Shown here: one piece after another, positions 27,235-36,609 of the stretch
Layout: each line of letters begins with the position of its first letter
Numbering within the stretch: the first letter of the stretch is position 1
Assembly: GCA_947167125.1 (NCBI GenBank)
Contig: CAMVGT010000002.1
Span: 46,685 to 110,684, forward strand
Source of the DNA: an uncultured Erysipelotrichaceae bacterium
GTDB taxonomy: Bacteria > Bacillota_I > Bacilli_A > Erysipelotrichales > Erysipelotrichaceae
Direction: 5' to 3'
Length of the DNA: 64,000 nucleotides
Program-made: the position numbers and the translations under genes
Notes under the pieces: model-generated
Told to the model about the DNA's origin: nothing
Databases searched by the model: none
The model's input: only the letters and a program-made list of their open reading frames with translations

Positions 27235-30027
27235 TTATTCGGGAATATATTCTTCAAACGGTGTATAGCGGTCTGTACCGTAGATATCGCCGAGCTGATA
27301 GCCGAACAGCATTCTGTCCGCGCTCACATGGATATCGCTGATTTCAAGATCTGCATTTCCGCTGCCGTCATCTTCCACAACAAGCTGATCTCCGAGGAAA
27401 TAAGCATCATCGAACGATCCTTCATATGTGTAGTAATCACAGATGAAGTCGATTGTGTCACCCGGATTGATCGGCAGAAGTTTGCCGTCCACATTGGTCT
27501 CATAGACTTTTTCAGCACCGAGGACATGGCCTGTTTCATATTCATTGGAGAATTCGACAAGCAGATGCACTTCTTCGCCGTTGAGCATTGCCGGGATATA
27601 GCCTGTGGTTCTGTAATTTGTATCGCTGACATATTCATCTGTCATCATGTAATACGGAACCAGCTGGCCATTGAGGGCAAGCCACATGCCGTCATAGTCA
27701 ATCATGAGATCGCCGTCATCATCGAATTCGAAGATATTGTCAGCACCGAGATCAATATATCCGCTGCCGTCATCTACCCAGACATTCAGCTTGACGCTCT
27801 GAATCAGCTTCCATTCTTCCGGACTCAGCGCAAGAACCTTACCGCCGTTCTTGTCGCTCAGAATCAGATTCTCGGAATCGATATGCGCTCTTCCGTACAA
27901 TGCGGAGAAGAGATCGATAATGCTTGAATCATAAGAGCTGCTGGATCCAAGCAGAGCATCCAGAGCGGAAGAGGAACCGGAACCTCCGAGCAGCTGGGAA
28001 AGATCAAGCTGCTGATAGGAAGTGCCGTTAGAAACGGAACCGCCGCCGAGCAGGTTAAGCAGTGAGTTGGATGTGCTGCTGGACGCAATCTGTCCGGAAG
28101 CCGCAAGGGATGCGAAGCTTCTGACAGCCTTTGCATAGTCCGTATCGAAGTCAATGTTGTTATAAATATTCAGGATGGAGTTGACCATCTGTGTACGCCG
28201 GTATGGGAAATAGATGGAAACACCGTAGGCGTTTGTGATGTTCTTTGTACGGTTGTATTTGATGCAGGACTGCAGCGCATTGATCAGTGCTTTGCTTTCG
28301 GAAGTATTCAGCGTGGAGCAGAAGTGAATCAGGTCAATCTGATCCAGCTTGTTGGACTGCGCGAATTCTCTTGTCGCGCTTCTTGCGTCCGCAACATTCT
28401 GATAGCTGGATGTGCTGACATCGCTGGAGATCTTCTTCGCGAATGCGGAGAGCGCGGAAGGAACAGTATTCTTGAATTCCGCAAGATCAATCAGTGACAG
28501 TGTATTCTTGTCAGCGCTTGTCGCACCCTGCTGTCTCTTTGTGACAAAGTCATCGATGATCGCCTGACCGATGTCAAGAGAGGACATGGAGCTGTTGGAA
28601 GCGAACTTGGTCAGCCAGTCTGTATAGTACCAGCCTGTTCCCGGTTCTGTTTCTTCGGAAGCCAGCAGATAGTCGCCATAAGGTTCTACGGCAACAGCTG
28701 TTTCCATATTTGCCATTAAGCATGCGTCAAAGCCGATGATATCGAATTTGATTCCGCCGGCATCCAGTGCCTTGGAGATCTGATCGACAGGCATGGATCC
28801 GTTGGGATACAGTTCATCATAGCCATAGCCTGTAACAGATCCTCCGCCATGATCCCAGAAGACAAGGATATAGCGGTTTGCAGGATAGTTCGCAGCGCCC
28901 CAGCGGATGAATTCAGCCAGTGTTCCGGCATCGGTCATCGCCTTTCTGCCGAGGTTTCTTTCCAGCGGTTCAAGACCGTTGTCCACAACTCTCCAGTACT
29001 GGTTGGTACCGGCAGTTACAGCGTTGTTTCTCCATGTTTTGGTTCCGCCTGTTTCAACGATGATGTTGATCTTGTCGGAATGTGCGGCGGCAGCCATTTC
29101 GGTCAGGTCCTGGGTTGCCATTCCGTAATTGGATTCCAGATCGGTTCCGCACATGTAAACCAGCATTGTGACCTGGTCATTTCCGTTTCCGAGCAGGGTT
29201 GTATATTTCTTTCTCGAACCGGTTGCGACATTGGTGTTGACTGCTGTTGAAGACGCGTCAACATATGTGTTGGCATTGGAGATCGGTGTACCGAAATTAA
29301 ATGTGCTGGCAGTGTTCTGACCGCCGGACGGATTTGTATTTGTGCTGGTATCGGTGGATGCCGGTGTGTTGCCGGAATTACCCGAATTGCCTGAAGAAGA
29401 CGGTGTTGAGCATCCGCCTCTGCCGAACATGAACCATAAGACAAGAAGCGCGATCAGAAAAAATAATAATCCGCTTCCGCCTCCTCTCTTCCTTCCGCCG
29501 CCTGAATTTGAATTGAGCGGATAGGAATTCTGCTGCGATGCATGGGACTGCTGAGAAGAAGGCTGTGAATGCACCGCATGAGAAGACTGCTGTGAGCTGT
29601 GGGCATAATTGTTTGAATTGTTCAGCGCGCTCAGCAGGTCATCCATGGAAATATTATTGTTGTTGGTGATATTTGTGTTGGAGCTGGCCGCCTGATTCTG
29701 CAGCATGTTCAGCAGGTCGCTGATATCAATATTATTATTGTTCGTTACCTGTGTATTGCTGGACTGCAGACCGTTCAGCAGATCGCTGAGGTCAAAGCCG
29801 CCGCCGGATGCGCGTGTACCGGACTGCTGTGAACCGTTCTGCTGACGCAGAATCTTCATCACATCGTCTAAATCAAAAGCATCGGATTTTCCGCTTCCGA
29901 ATAAACCGGTCTGCTCACCGCGTCCGCTGTTGCTGGACTGCTGCTTTCCGAGTCCTTCTCCGCGGCGTTTTGCTTCCGCGCTTTTGCCGGAATCATTTCT
30001 CTTTCTGGAGTGTGGTCTTTCTGACAT
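27235..30027 (-). CDS. C11 (clostripain-like) cysteine peptidase with N-terminal low-complexity/repeat region and one TM segment
   Basis: YILVFWDHGGGSVTGYG (His) and FDIIGFDACLMANMETA (Cys); TM GLLFFLIALLVLWFMFG; start taken at MSERPHSRKRN. Confidence 0.88.
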   Translation of the reverse strand: MSERPHSRKRNDSGKSAEAKRRGEGLGKQQSSNSGRGEQTGLFGSGKSDAFDLDDVMKILRQQNGSQQSGTRASGGGFDLSDLLNGLQSSNTQVTNNNNIDISDLLNMLQNQAASSNTNITNNNNISMDDLLSALNNSNNYAHSSQQSSHAVHSQPSSQQSHASQQNSYPLNSNSGGGRKRGGGSGLLFFLIALLVLWFMFGRGGCSTPSSSGNSGNSGNTPASTDTSTNTNPSGGQNTASTFNFGTPISNANTYVDASSTAVNTNVATGSRKKYTTLLGNGNDQVTMLVYMCGTDLESNYGMATQDLTEMAAAAHSDKINIIVETGGTKTWRNNAVTAGTNQYWRVVDNGLEPLERNLGRKAMTDAGTLAEFIRWGAANYPANRYILVFWDHGGGSVTGYGYDELYPNGSMPVDQISKALDAGGIKFDIIGFDACLMANMETAVAVEPYGDYLLASEETEPGTGWYYTDWLTKFASNSSMSSLDIGQAIIDDFVTKRQQGATSADKNTLSLIDLAEFKNTVPSALSAFAKKISSDVSTSSYQNVADARSATREFAQSNKLDQIDLIHFCSTLNTSESKALINALQSCIKYNRTKNITNAYGVSIYFPYRRTQMVNSILNIYNNIDFDTDYAKAVRSFASLAASGQIASSSTSNSLLNLLGGGSVSNGTSYQQLDLSQLLGGSGSSSALDALLGSSSSYDSSIIDLFSALYGRAHIDSENLILSDKNGGKVLALSPEEWKLIQSVKLNVWVDDGSGYIDLGADNIFEFDDDGDLMIDYDGMWLALNGQLVPYYMMTDEYVSDTNYRTTGYIPAMLNGEEVHLLVEFSNEYETGHVLGAEKVYETNVDGKLLPINPGDTIDFICDYYTYEGSFDDAYFLGDQLVVEDDGSGNADLEISDIHVSADRMLFGYQLGDIYGTDRYTPFEEYIPE

Positions 30028-30179
30028 AATAATCCCTCCCGTAGCTGTTTTTATTATATCTAAAAAAATCGGGTTAAGATGAAAAAGCAATTGTCACAGA
30101 ATGCGTTTTCAGACAAATATTAAACAAAGTACGCATGTTGGTTAACAAAGTCTTCTGATTTGAACTATGCGGAAAACAA

Positions 30180-30210
30180 AACCGGCGTCCGCAGAGGACA
30201 GCCGGTCTGA
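30180..30210 (-). terminator. Intrinsic terminator after GltD-like gene
   Basis: Reverse strand ACCGGCTGTCC-TCTGC-GGACGCCGGT-TTTGTTTT. Confidence 0.7.
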
Positions 30211-30235
30211 ATAATCTGAATCTGTTTTGTATGTA

Positions 30236-31453
30236 TTACTGCTTTTCCATGTATTCCATCATGGCATAAGCAGCTTTCTTTGCCTCAGCTGCCGCTGCCA
30301 CTACTGTATTGGACCCGGTGACCACATCACCTGCCGCAAATACACCGGGTACGGTGCACATGCAGTTTTCATCGGTAATGAGAAGGCCTTTCTCATTGCC
30401 TTCAAGTCCGGCAGTTGTCAGGATCAGCTTGTTTTTCGGAGCCTGGGAAACTGCTAGAATAACGGAGTCTGCCTTGACGTGATTGAGCTCTTCTTCATAG
30501 CCGATTACCTTGTCGTTTTCATCAAAGATGGCAACTTTGAAGACCGGTCCTTCCGGTTCAATCTTTTCAATTGCCTGGCCGAATTCAAACTGTGCGCCGT
30601 CAAGCTTCGCGTAATCCATTTCATGTTCGCTTGCCGCGATTCTCTTGGATCTTGCATAGAGAGTAACATTCTGTGCGCCGTGTCTGAGCGCTGTTCTTGC
30701 GACGTCCATCGCAACATTTCCCATACCGATAATCGCTACATTTTCACCGAGGGAGAATGCGTCAGGAGTTGCCAGATACGAGATTCCGAAATGAACATGC
30801 GGCAGACTTTCGCCTTCAATGCCGAGTGTCTTCGGACGCCATACGCCGGTGCCGACAAAGACGGAAGCGTATCCGTCACGGAACAGATTGTCGATGGTCA
30901 GCGCTGAGCCGATTGCAGTATTCGGTCTGTACTGGATATCCAGTTTATCCATCAGTTTTTTATATCTGTCAATGATTGTCTTGGGCAGTCTGAATTCAGG
31001 AATACCGTATCTCAGCATGCCGCCGATGTGATCGTTGTCATCGAAAATCGTCACATCATATCCGTTCTGCGCCAGGATGACAGCTGCAGTCAGACCGGCA
31101 GGACCTGCTCCGAGGACTGCCGTTTTTTTACCTTTCTTTTCAGGCTTTTCAAATCTGACTCTGTCAAGATAAGCATCCGATACAAACTTTTCAATATTAT
31201 AGAAATGAACCGGGCTTCCTTTTCTTCCGAGAACACAATGGCCGGCACACTGTGCCTGATGATCGCAGACGATCGCGCAGAAAACAGACATCGGGTTGTT
31301 TTCAAACAGCTGCTTTCCGGCGTCCATGACTTTTCCTTCTTTGAACTCCGCGATGATCTGCGGAATCGGGGTGCTGATCGGGCATCCCTTCTGACACATC
31401 GGTACCTTGCACTGCAGGCAGCGATTTGCCTCATTCATAATTGTAAGTGCCAT
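30236..31453 (-). CDS. NAD(P)-dependent FAD oxidoreductase, glutamate synthase small subunit-like
   Basis: NEANRCLQCKVPMCQKGCPISTPIPQII; AVLGAGPAGLTAAVILAQNGYDVTIFD; AIIGMGNVAMDVARTA. Confidence 0.88.
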   Translation of the reverse strand: MALTIMNEANRCLQCKVPMCQKGCPISTPIPQIIAEFKEGKVMDAGKQLFENNPMSVFCAIVCDHQAQCAGHCVLGRKGSPVHFYNIEKFVSDAYLDRVRFEKPEKKGKKTAVLGAGPAGLTAAVILAQNGYDVTIFDDNDHIGGMLRYGIPEFRLPKTIIDRYKKLMDKLDIQYRPNTAIGSALTIDNLFRDGYASVFVGTGVWRPKTLGIEGESLPHVHFGISYLATPDAFSLGENVAIIGMGNVAMDVARTALRHGAQNVTLYARSKRIAASEHEMDYAKLDGAQFEFGQAIEKIEPEGPVFKVAIFDENDKVIGYEEELNHVKADSVILAVSQAPKNKLILTTAGLEGNEKGLLITDENCMCTVPGVFAAGDVVTGSNTVVAAAAEAKKAAYAMMEYMEKQ

Positions 31454-31591
31454 AATTAATTGCCTCCTGTGATGCCGTAAAAGCATCATTGATCTGGTTC
31501 TTCCTTATTATTGTAGAGTCTTTAAAATCAAAAGTAGATGTACAATACAGGCTTTTTTATTCACTTTTTCGATTTCTTTTTCAGAAAGCAG

Positions 31592-31619
31592 ACAAAAAGG
31601 CGGCATTTCCGCCGCCTTT
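31592..31619 (-). terminator. Intrinsic terminator after small ORF
   Basis: Reverse strand AAAGGCGGC-GGAAAT-GCCGCCTTT-TTGTC. Confidence 0.75.
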
Positions 31620-31640
31620 GATGATCTGTACTGCAGAACG

Positions 31641-31760
31641 TTAAGCTCTTTCGATGGAGCTGAATGCCCACAGTACTGTATTCCAGACAGATTCCTCTTC
31701 GAGGTTTCTGCTTTCCTTCGGTTCACCGAATAAAATTGCTGTTTTCATGAGTGTTTCCAT
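31641..31760 (-). CDS. Unannotated small protein, 39 aa
   Basis: METLMKTAILFGEPKESRNLEEESVWNTVLWAFSSIERA; AAGGTG RBS-like element, upstream promoter and downstream terminator. Confidence 0.6.
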   Translation of the reverse strand: METLMKTAILFGEPKESRNLEEESVWNTVLWAFSSIERA

Positions 31761-31860
31761 AATATATATCACCTTGACTTTCGTCATTTGCCTTTCTTGA
31801 TTATTACGCATCCGTGCGTTATATCTGATCAGATCTCAGGACTTTTTCCTGACACTGATC

Positions 31861-31888
31861 ATTATAGGTAAATGGTTTGCAAGGTCAA
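31861..31888 (-). promoter_or_regulatory. Sigma-A-like promoter for the small ORF
   Basis: Reverse strand TTGACC-N16-TATAAT. Confidence 0.7.
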
Positions 31889-31977
31889 TGGATTCTCTGA
31901 AAATATTTTCAGAAATTTTTGCAGAAACCGTTTTCATTTGTGAAAAATCTGAAAGCCTTTACAATCTTTCTACTAAA

Positions 31978-32006
31978 AAATCCCGCTTTTTACAGCGGGA
32001 TTCACA
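31978..32006 (-). terminator. Intrinsic terminator at the end of the uronate operon
   Basis: Reverse strand AATCCCGCTGTAAAAAGCGGGATTTTTTAG. Confidence 0.75.
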
Positions 32007-32020
32007 GAATAAGAGAGGAA

Positions 32021-33454
32021 TTAAAGGCCGAAATAACGGGCTGCGTTATTGTAGCTGATACCTTCAACGATCTTCTTCAGGGAAGCATCGAAGTTCGGAT
32101 ATTCGCCGTTTTCAACCCAGTTGCCGATCATGTTGCACATAATACGGCGGAAGTAGTCATGACGCGCATAGGAGAGGAAGGAACGGGAGTCTGTCAGCAT
32201 GCCGACGAAGTTGCCCAGCAGGCCGAGGTTTGCCAGAGCTCTCATCTGGTCTTCCATACCGCTCTTTGTGTCATTGAACCACCATGCGGAACCAAGCTGA
32301 ATCTTGCCCGGTACTTCATCAGACTGGAAGCAGCCTAACAGTGTTCCGAGAAGTTCATTGTCAACAGGGTTCAGCGAGTAAAGAATGGTCTTCGGACATT
32401 CGTTTGTATAGTCCAGTTCGGACAGCAGGTTTGCAATATCCTCACCGCAGGAGTTTGTGGCGATCATATCGAAACCGGTATCCGGTCCAAGACGGCGGTA
32501 CATGCGCTCATTTGCGTTTCTGTGGCAGGAATAGTGCAGCTGCATGGCAATGTTCAGGCGGTGATAAGCCTTGCCGAGCGCTACCAGAACAGCTGTCTGG
32601 TATTCTTCTGCTTCTTCCAGAGTGATGACTTCGCCATTCATGACCTTTTTGAAGGAAGCGTTGATGTCTGCCATGTCGCCCTTGCGGAACGGAATGTAAT
32701 CCAGACCGTGATCACTTGCGCGGCATCCCATTTCAGCGAAGAATTCCAGACGCTGAATCAGAGCGTCGATGACTTCTTCAGCAGAATCCAGAGATTCCTT
32801 GCCTACGCTTGCGGCCAGCTTGCCGATATATTCAGCGAAGCCTTCCTTGTTGATGTTGATGGCCTTGTCAGGTCTGAAGGAAGGGCATACCTTCACAGTG
32901 ATGGAAGGATCTTCCTTGATCTTCTGGTGCCATTCGAGGGAATCGATCGGATCATCGGTTGTGCCGATGAATGCGACGTTGGACTTTTTGATCAGTCCGC
33001 GGACTGTCATATCCGGATCATTCTGCAGCATGTCGTTGCACTTGTTCCAGATCATTTCAGCTGTTTCGAGTGTGAGCGGTTCTTCAATACCGAAGTATTT
33101 GTGAAGTTCCAGGTTGCACCAGTGATACATCGGGTTGCCGATTGCCATTTCCAGTGCTTCCGTGAATTTCAGGAAACGCTCATAGTCAGGTTTGTCGCCT
33201 GTGATGTAGTCTTCGGGAGTTCCGTTGGAACGCATAACTCTCCACTTGTAGTGGTCGCCGAAGTAGGTTCCGTCCGGGTTCTTTCCGCCCAGCCAGACTT
33301 CAGCCAGATTTCCGAAACGTCTGTCTTCATAGATTTCTTTCGGGGAAATGTGGCAGTGATAGTCTACCAGCGGCATCTTGTCCGCATAGTCATGGAAGAG
33401 ATGCTGAGCGGTTTCTGTTTCCAGAAGGAAGTTTTTGTCCATAAATGCTTTCAT
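32021..33454 (-). CDS. uxaC: Glucuronate isomerase (uronate isomerase)
   Basis: LVDYHCHISPKEIYEDRRFGNLAEVWLGGKNPDGTYFGDHYKWRVMRSNG...WWFNDTKSGMEDQMRALANLGLLGNFVGMLTDSRSFLSYARHDYFRR. Confidence 0.95.
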   Translation of the reverse strand: MKAFMDKNFLLETETAQHLFHDYADKMPLVDYHCHISPKEIYEDRRFGNLAEVWLGGKNPDGTYFGDHYKWRVMRSNGTPEDYITGDKPDYERFLKFTEALEMAIGNPMYHWCNLELHKYFGIEEPLTLETAEMIWNKCNDMLQNDPDMTVRGLIKKSNVAFIGTTDDPIDSLEWHQKIKEDPSITVKVCPSFRPDKAININKEGFAEYIGKLAASVGKESLDSAEEVIDALIQRLEFFAEMGCRASDHGLDYIPFRKGDMADINASFKKVMNGEVITLEEAEEYQTAVLVALGKAYHRLNIAMQLHYSCHRNANERMYRRLGPDTGFDMIATNSCGEDIANLLSELDYTNECPKTILYSLNPVDNELLGTLLGCFQSDEVPGKIQLGSAWWFNDTKSGMEDQMRALANLGLLGNFVGMLTDSRSFLSYARHDYFRRIMCNMIGNWVENGEYPNFDASLKKIVEGISYNNAARYFGL

Positions 33455-33466
33455 AATAATTTACCC

Positions 33467-34552
33467 TTACCTCTTGATGTCGTAGTTCATATTCATCAGA
33501 TTCCGGATGGATTCAACGTCATCGACGATGTTGCCGTCGCCATGGATTGTATGCTTGATGACACTGGACGCAACCGCGAAATTGATCATGTCCATCGGTT
33601 TGTAGTTATTCATCATCGCATAGATCAGGCCGCTGGCAAAGGCGTCGCCGCCGCCGACTCTGTCCAGAATATTGAATGTGAATTTCTTACTTTCGAATGT
33701 ATGTCCATCATACCACATGTACGCCATCAGGCTGTTTTCGCTTCCTGAATGCGCATAGCGGACATGGCGGGCAATGCATTTGATATTCGGATATTTTTCG
33801 ATAAAGCGCTGGAACACTTCATCCTGCTCTTCATAGCTCGGATGCATGGAAATTCCGTCCTTGTAATCTCCTTTGGAAGGATCCTCATCATCCTTGTACA
33901 GATGATACGGTTCAATTCCGAACAGAACATCCACATACGGCAGACACTGTGTGCAGTAGTCGCGCGCTTCTTCCCATGTCCACAGTTTGGAGCGGAAGTT
34001 GCCGTCGAAGCTGACTGTCAGACCCTTTTCCTTTGCGGTCTTCATCAGGCGCAGAATGAATTCGCCGCAGCTTTCGCTTAATGCGGGAGTGATTCCGCTG
34101 AGATGGAGCCAGTCATAGCCTTCCAGCAGTTCTTCGGCATTGATTGTCGAAAAATCAAATTCGGAAATTGCGCTGTGCTTGCGGTCATATGTGACACGCG
34201 AAGGACGGATTCCGTATCCGGTTTCCAGATAGTAGACGCCCATTCTGTGGGTCGGTGTCTGCTCTGGTGTCGAGAGAATAATCGGTGTGCAGTGGACATC
34301 ATTGGATCTGAGCATACGGACCGCACTCTTACCCAATGAGTTATCCGGTACAACACTGAAGAATGTGCTGTCAATTTTCAGGTTTGCCAGGGCAAGGGCA
34401 ATATTCGCTTCCGAACCGCCGTAGCTGATTTCGAAGGTTGTAGCGACACGGATTTTGTCATAGTTGGGCGGAGTCAGTCTCATCATGACTTCACCGAAAG
34501 TAATGAATTTCTTGCCATGATTTGTGTTCAGCAGAGGATTATGATGTTCCAT
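33467..34552 (-). CDS. PfkB family sugar kinase (2-keto-3-deoxygluconate kinase-like)
   Basis: ITFGEVMMRLTPPNYDKIRVATTFEISYGGSEANIALALANL; LDRVGGGDAFASGLIYA. Confidence 0.85.
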   Translation of the reverse strand: MEHHNPLLNTNHGKKFITFGEVMMRLTPPNYDKIRVATTFEISYGGSEANIALALANLKIDSTFFSVVPDNSLGKSAVRMLRSNDVHCTPIILSTPEQTPTHRMGVYYLETGYGIRPSRVTYDRKHSAISEFDFSTINAEELLEGYDWLHLSGITPALSESCGEFILRLMKTAKEKGLTVSFDGNFRSKLWTWEEARDYCTQCLPYVDVLFGIEPYHLYKDDEDPSKGDYKDGISMHPSYEEQDEVFQRFIEKYPNIKCIARHVRYAHSGSENSLMAYMWYDGHTFESKKFTFNILDRVGGGDAFASGLIYAMMNNYKPMDMINFAVASSVIKHTIHGDGNIVDDVESIRNLMNMNYDIKR

Positions 34553-34592
34553 AACCGTTGCCTCCTATTTTCTAATCAGTTATTGCGGTTGA

Positions 34593-35621
34593 TCAGCGCT
34601 GGATTCTTCCGGATCCATCGCCTCCGGCGAGTTTTTCAACTTCAGCGACTGTTACCATGTTGTAGTCGCCTTCGATTGTATGCTTGAGAGCAGAAGCTGC
34701 AACTGCGAATTCAACTGCAGCTTGTGTATTCTTGCCGTTCAGCAGTGCGTAAATCAGACCGCCGCCGAAGCTGTCGCCGCCGCCGACTCTGTCGATAATG
34801 CGGAGCTCATACTTCTTGGAGAAGCAGTATTCATCTCTTGCGGCATCATACAGCATTGCGCTCCATCCGTTGTCGGACGCGCTGTGCGATTCACGCAGTG
34901 TGATTGCGACCTTTTCAAATCCGAATCTGTCCGCAAGCTGCTTTGCGACGGACTTGTATCCTTCATGATTCAGCTTGCCGCCGTAGATATTTGTCTCTTC
35001 CGCTTCAATGCCGAAGACATCCTTTGCGTCTTCCTCATTGGAAATGCAGACATCGACATACTGGCAGAGATCGCTCATCGCCTGTCTTGCCTGCTCGCGT
35101 GTCCAGAGCTTGCCGCGGTAGTTCAGATCGCATGAGATTTTGATTCCCTTTGCCTTGGCAGCCTTGCATGCCTGACGTGTGATTTCAACAGCATTCTCAC
35201 CTAAAGCCGGTGTGATGCCGGTGAAATGGAACCAGTCTGCCCCTTCCAGAATTTCATCCCAGTTGAAGTCTTCCGGCTTTGCCAGCTGGATCGCGCTGTT
35301 TGCACGGTCATAGATGCATACGCTTCCGCGCTGGGAAGCACCTTTTTCATTGTAGTAAATACCGACTCTGTCACCGCCGCGGACAATCTTTGATGTATCC
35401 ACGCCGTATCTGCGCAGGCTATTGACTGCCGCCTGGCCGATGGCATGCTCGGGAAGCTTGGTGACAAATGCCGCATCCAGGCCATAGTTTGCCAGGGATA
35501 CAGCGACATTGGCTTCGCCGCCGCCGAATGTGAATTCAAGAGTATTTGCCTGTACAAAGCGTTCATAGTTGAACGGCTGCAGACGGACCATGAGTTCACC
35601 GAATGTTACAACTCTTGTCAT
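34593..35621 (-). CDS. PfkB family sugar kinase (2-keto-3-deoxygluconate kinase-like), tandem paralog
   Basis: VTFGELMVRLQPFNYERFVQANTLEFTFGGGEANVAVSLANYG; IDRVGGGDSFGGGLIYALL. Confidence 0.85.
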   Translation of the reverse strand: MTRVVTFGELMVRLQPFNYERFVQANTLEFTFGGGEANVAVSLANYGLDAAFVTKLPEHAIGQAAVNSLRRYGVDTSKIVRGGDRVGIYYNEKGASQRGSVCIYDRANSAIQLAKPEDFNWDEILEGADWFHFTGITPALGENAVEITRQACKAAKAKGIKISCDLNYRGKLWTREQARQAMSDLCQYVDVCISNEEDAKDVFGIEAEETNIYGGKLNHEGYKSVAKQLADRFGFEKVAITLRESHSASDNGWSAMLYDAARDEYCFSKKYELRIIDRVGGGDSFGGGLIYALLNGKNTQAAVEFAVAASALKHTIEGDYNMVTVAEVEKLAGGDGSGRIQR

Positions 35622-35731
35622 AATTTACCTCTGAGTCTGTGTTCTTATAATCTGTCAGAACAGATCATATTCATATTGTTATAAATGCTGTATGGATTGC
35701 AAAAATTGCAGTCTGTGCACATTGTGCCCAA

Positions 35732-36586
35732 TCAGAGCCCGTTATAGAGATTCTGAAGATAGAGTCTCGACTGTACAGCATTGTCGTTGACTGTGTTTTC
35801 CAGAGTGGCCTGAATAAACGGCTTTCTCTGTTTCATGAAGGAGAGAATCTGCCTGTAATCCATATTGCCGGTTCCCGCCGCAATGCTCTTGAGGTCATTG
35901 CCTTCCGGGACAAAGTCCTTCAGATGGACAACAGCGATATCATCGCCGAGGAGTTCGATCGTTCTTGCGAAGATTTCTTCCCGTTCATTCATGTTTTCAA
36001 CACAGAGAAGATTGACCGGATCAAAGATGATCCTGAGATTGCGGCTGCCGATGGCATCCAGTACAATCCTTGCCCTCTCGGGACTGTAGACAATGTGTTT
36101 CCAGACCGGTTCGATGGCCATGCTGACACCGTATTTTTCAGCGCATTCCACCACCGGTGCCAGACCCTTGATAAAGGTTTCCAGCGCCTCTTTGGAATGG
36201 GTGTTGGCGTCAGTTTTATACTCGGCATTCGGAGCACCGGTTTCAGTTCCGACAACCGATGCGCCGAGCAGAGAAGCAACCCGGATATTCCCGTAATAGC
36301 GTGACTGAATGTCTTTCAGCTTTTCAGGATCGGGATGTGCGAGATTCAGATAGCAGCCAAGGACTGCCACATCAAGTTCTTCTTTTTCAAACACCCTGCG
36401 GGTATAGCGGGCAAGCCCTTCCGTCAGAGCGCAGTTATCAAATGTATAGCCTTTGATGACTTTGGAATAGGCAAGATGAACACAGGAGAATCCTTCCTCA
36501 CGTGCTTTCTTTGCCCTTTCCTCCAGGGTCTGCAGTTCCGGTGCCAGCGATGCGTTGACATCATGCAGACGGATACCCAGCTGCAT
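35732..36586 (-). CDS. Sugar phosphate isomerase/epimerase-like TIM-barrel protein
   Basis: MSMAIEPVWKHIVYSPERARIVLDAIGSRNLRIIFDPVNLL; IAVVHLKDF. Confidence 0.8.
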   Translation of the reverse strand: MQLGIRLHDVNASLAPELQTLEERAKKAREEGFSCVHLAYSKVIKGYTFDNCALTEGLARYTRRVFEKEELDVAVLGCYLNLAHPDPEKLKDIQSRYYGNIRVASLLGASVVGTETGAPNAEYKTDANTHSKEALETFIKGLAPVVECAEKYGVSMAIEPVWKHIVYSPERARIVLDAIGSRNLRIIFDPVNLLCVENMNEREEIFARTIELLGDDIAVVHLKDFVPEGNDLKSIAAGTGNMDYRQILSFMKQRKPFIQATLENTVNDNAVQSRLYLQNLYNGL

Positions 36587-36609
36587 AGCGATCTCCTTTC
36601 TTATTTAAA

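Noticed and set aside
29342-29524. Proline/glutamate-rich + strand ORF
   Set aside because: Antisense to the low-complexity linker of the C11 protease; composition is a by-product of that repeat.
31508-31726. 72-aa ORF on minus strand
   Set aside because: No family signature or RBS; overlaps the better-supported 39-aa gene in another frame and its terminator.
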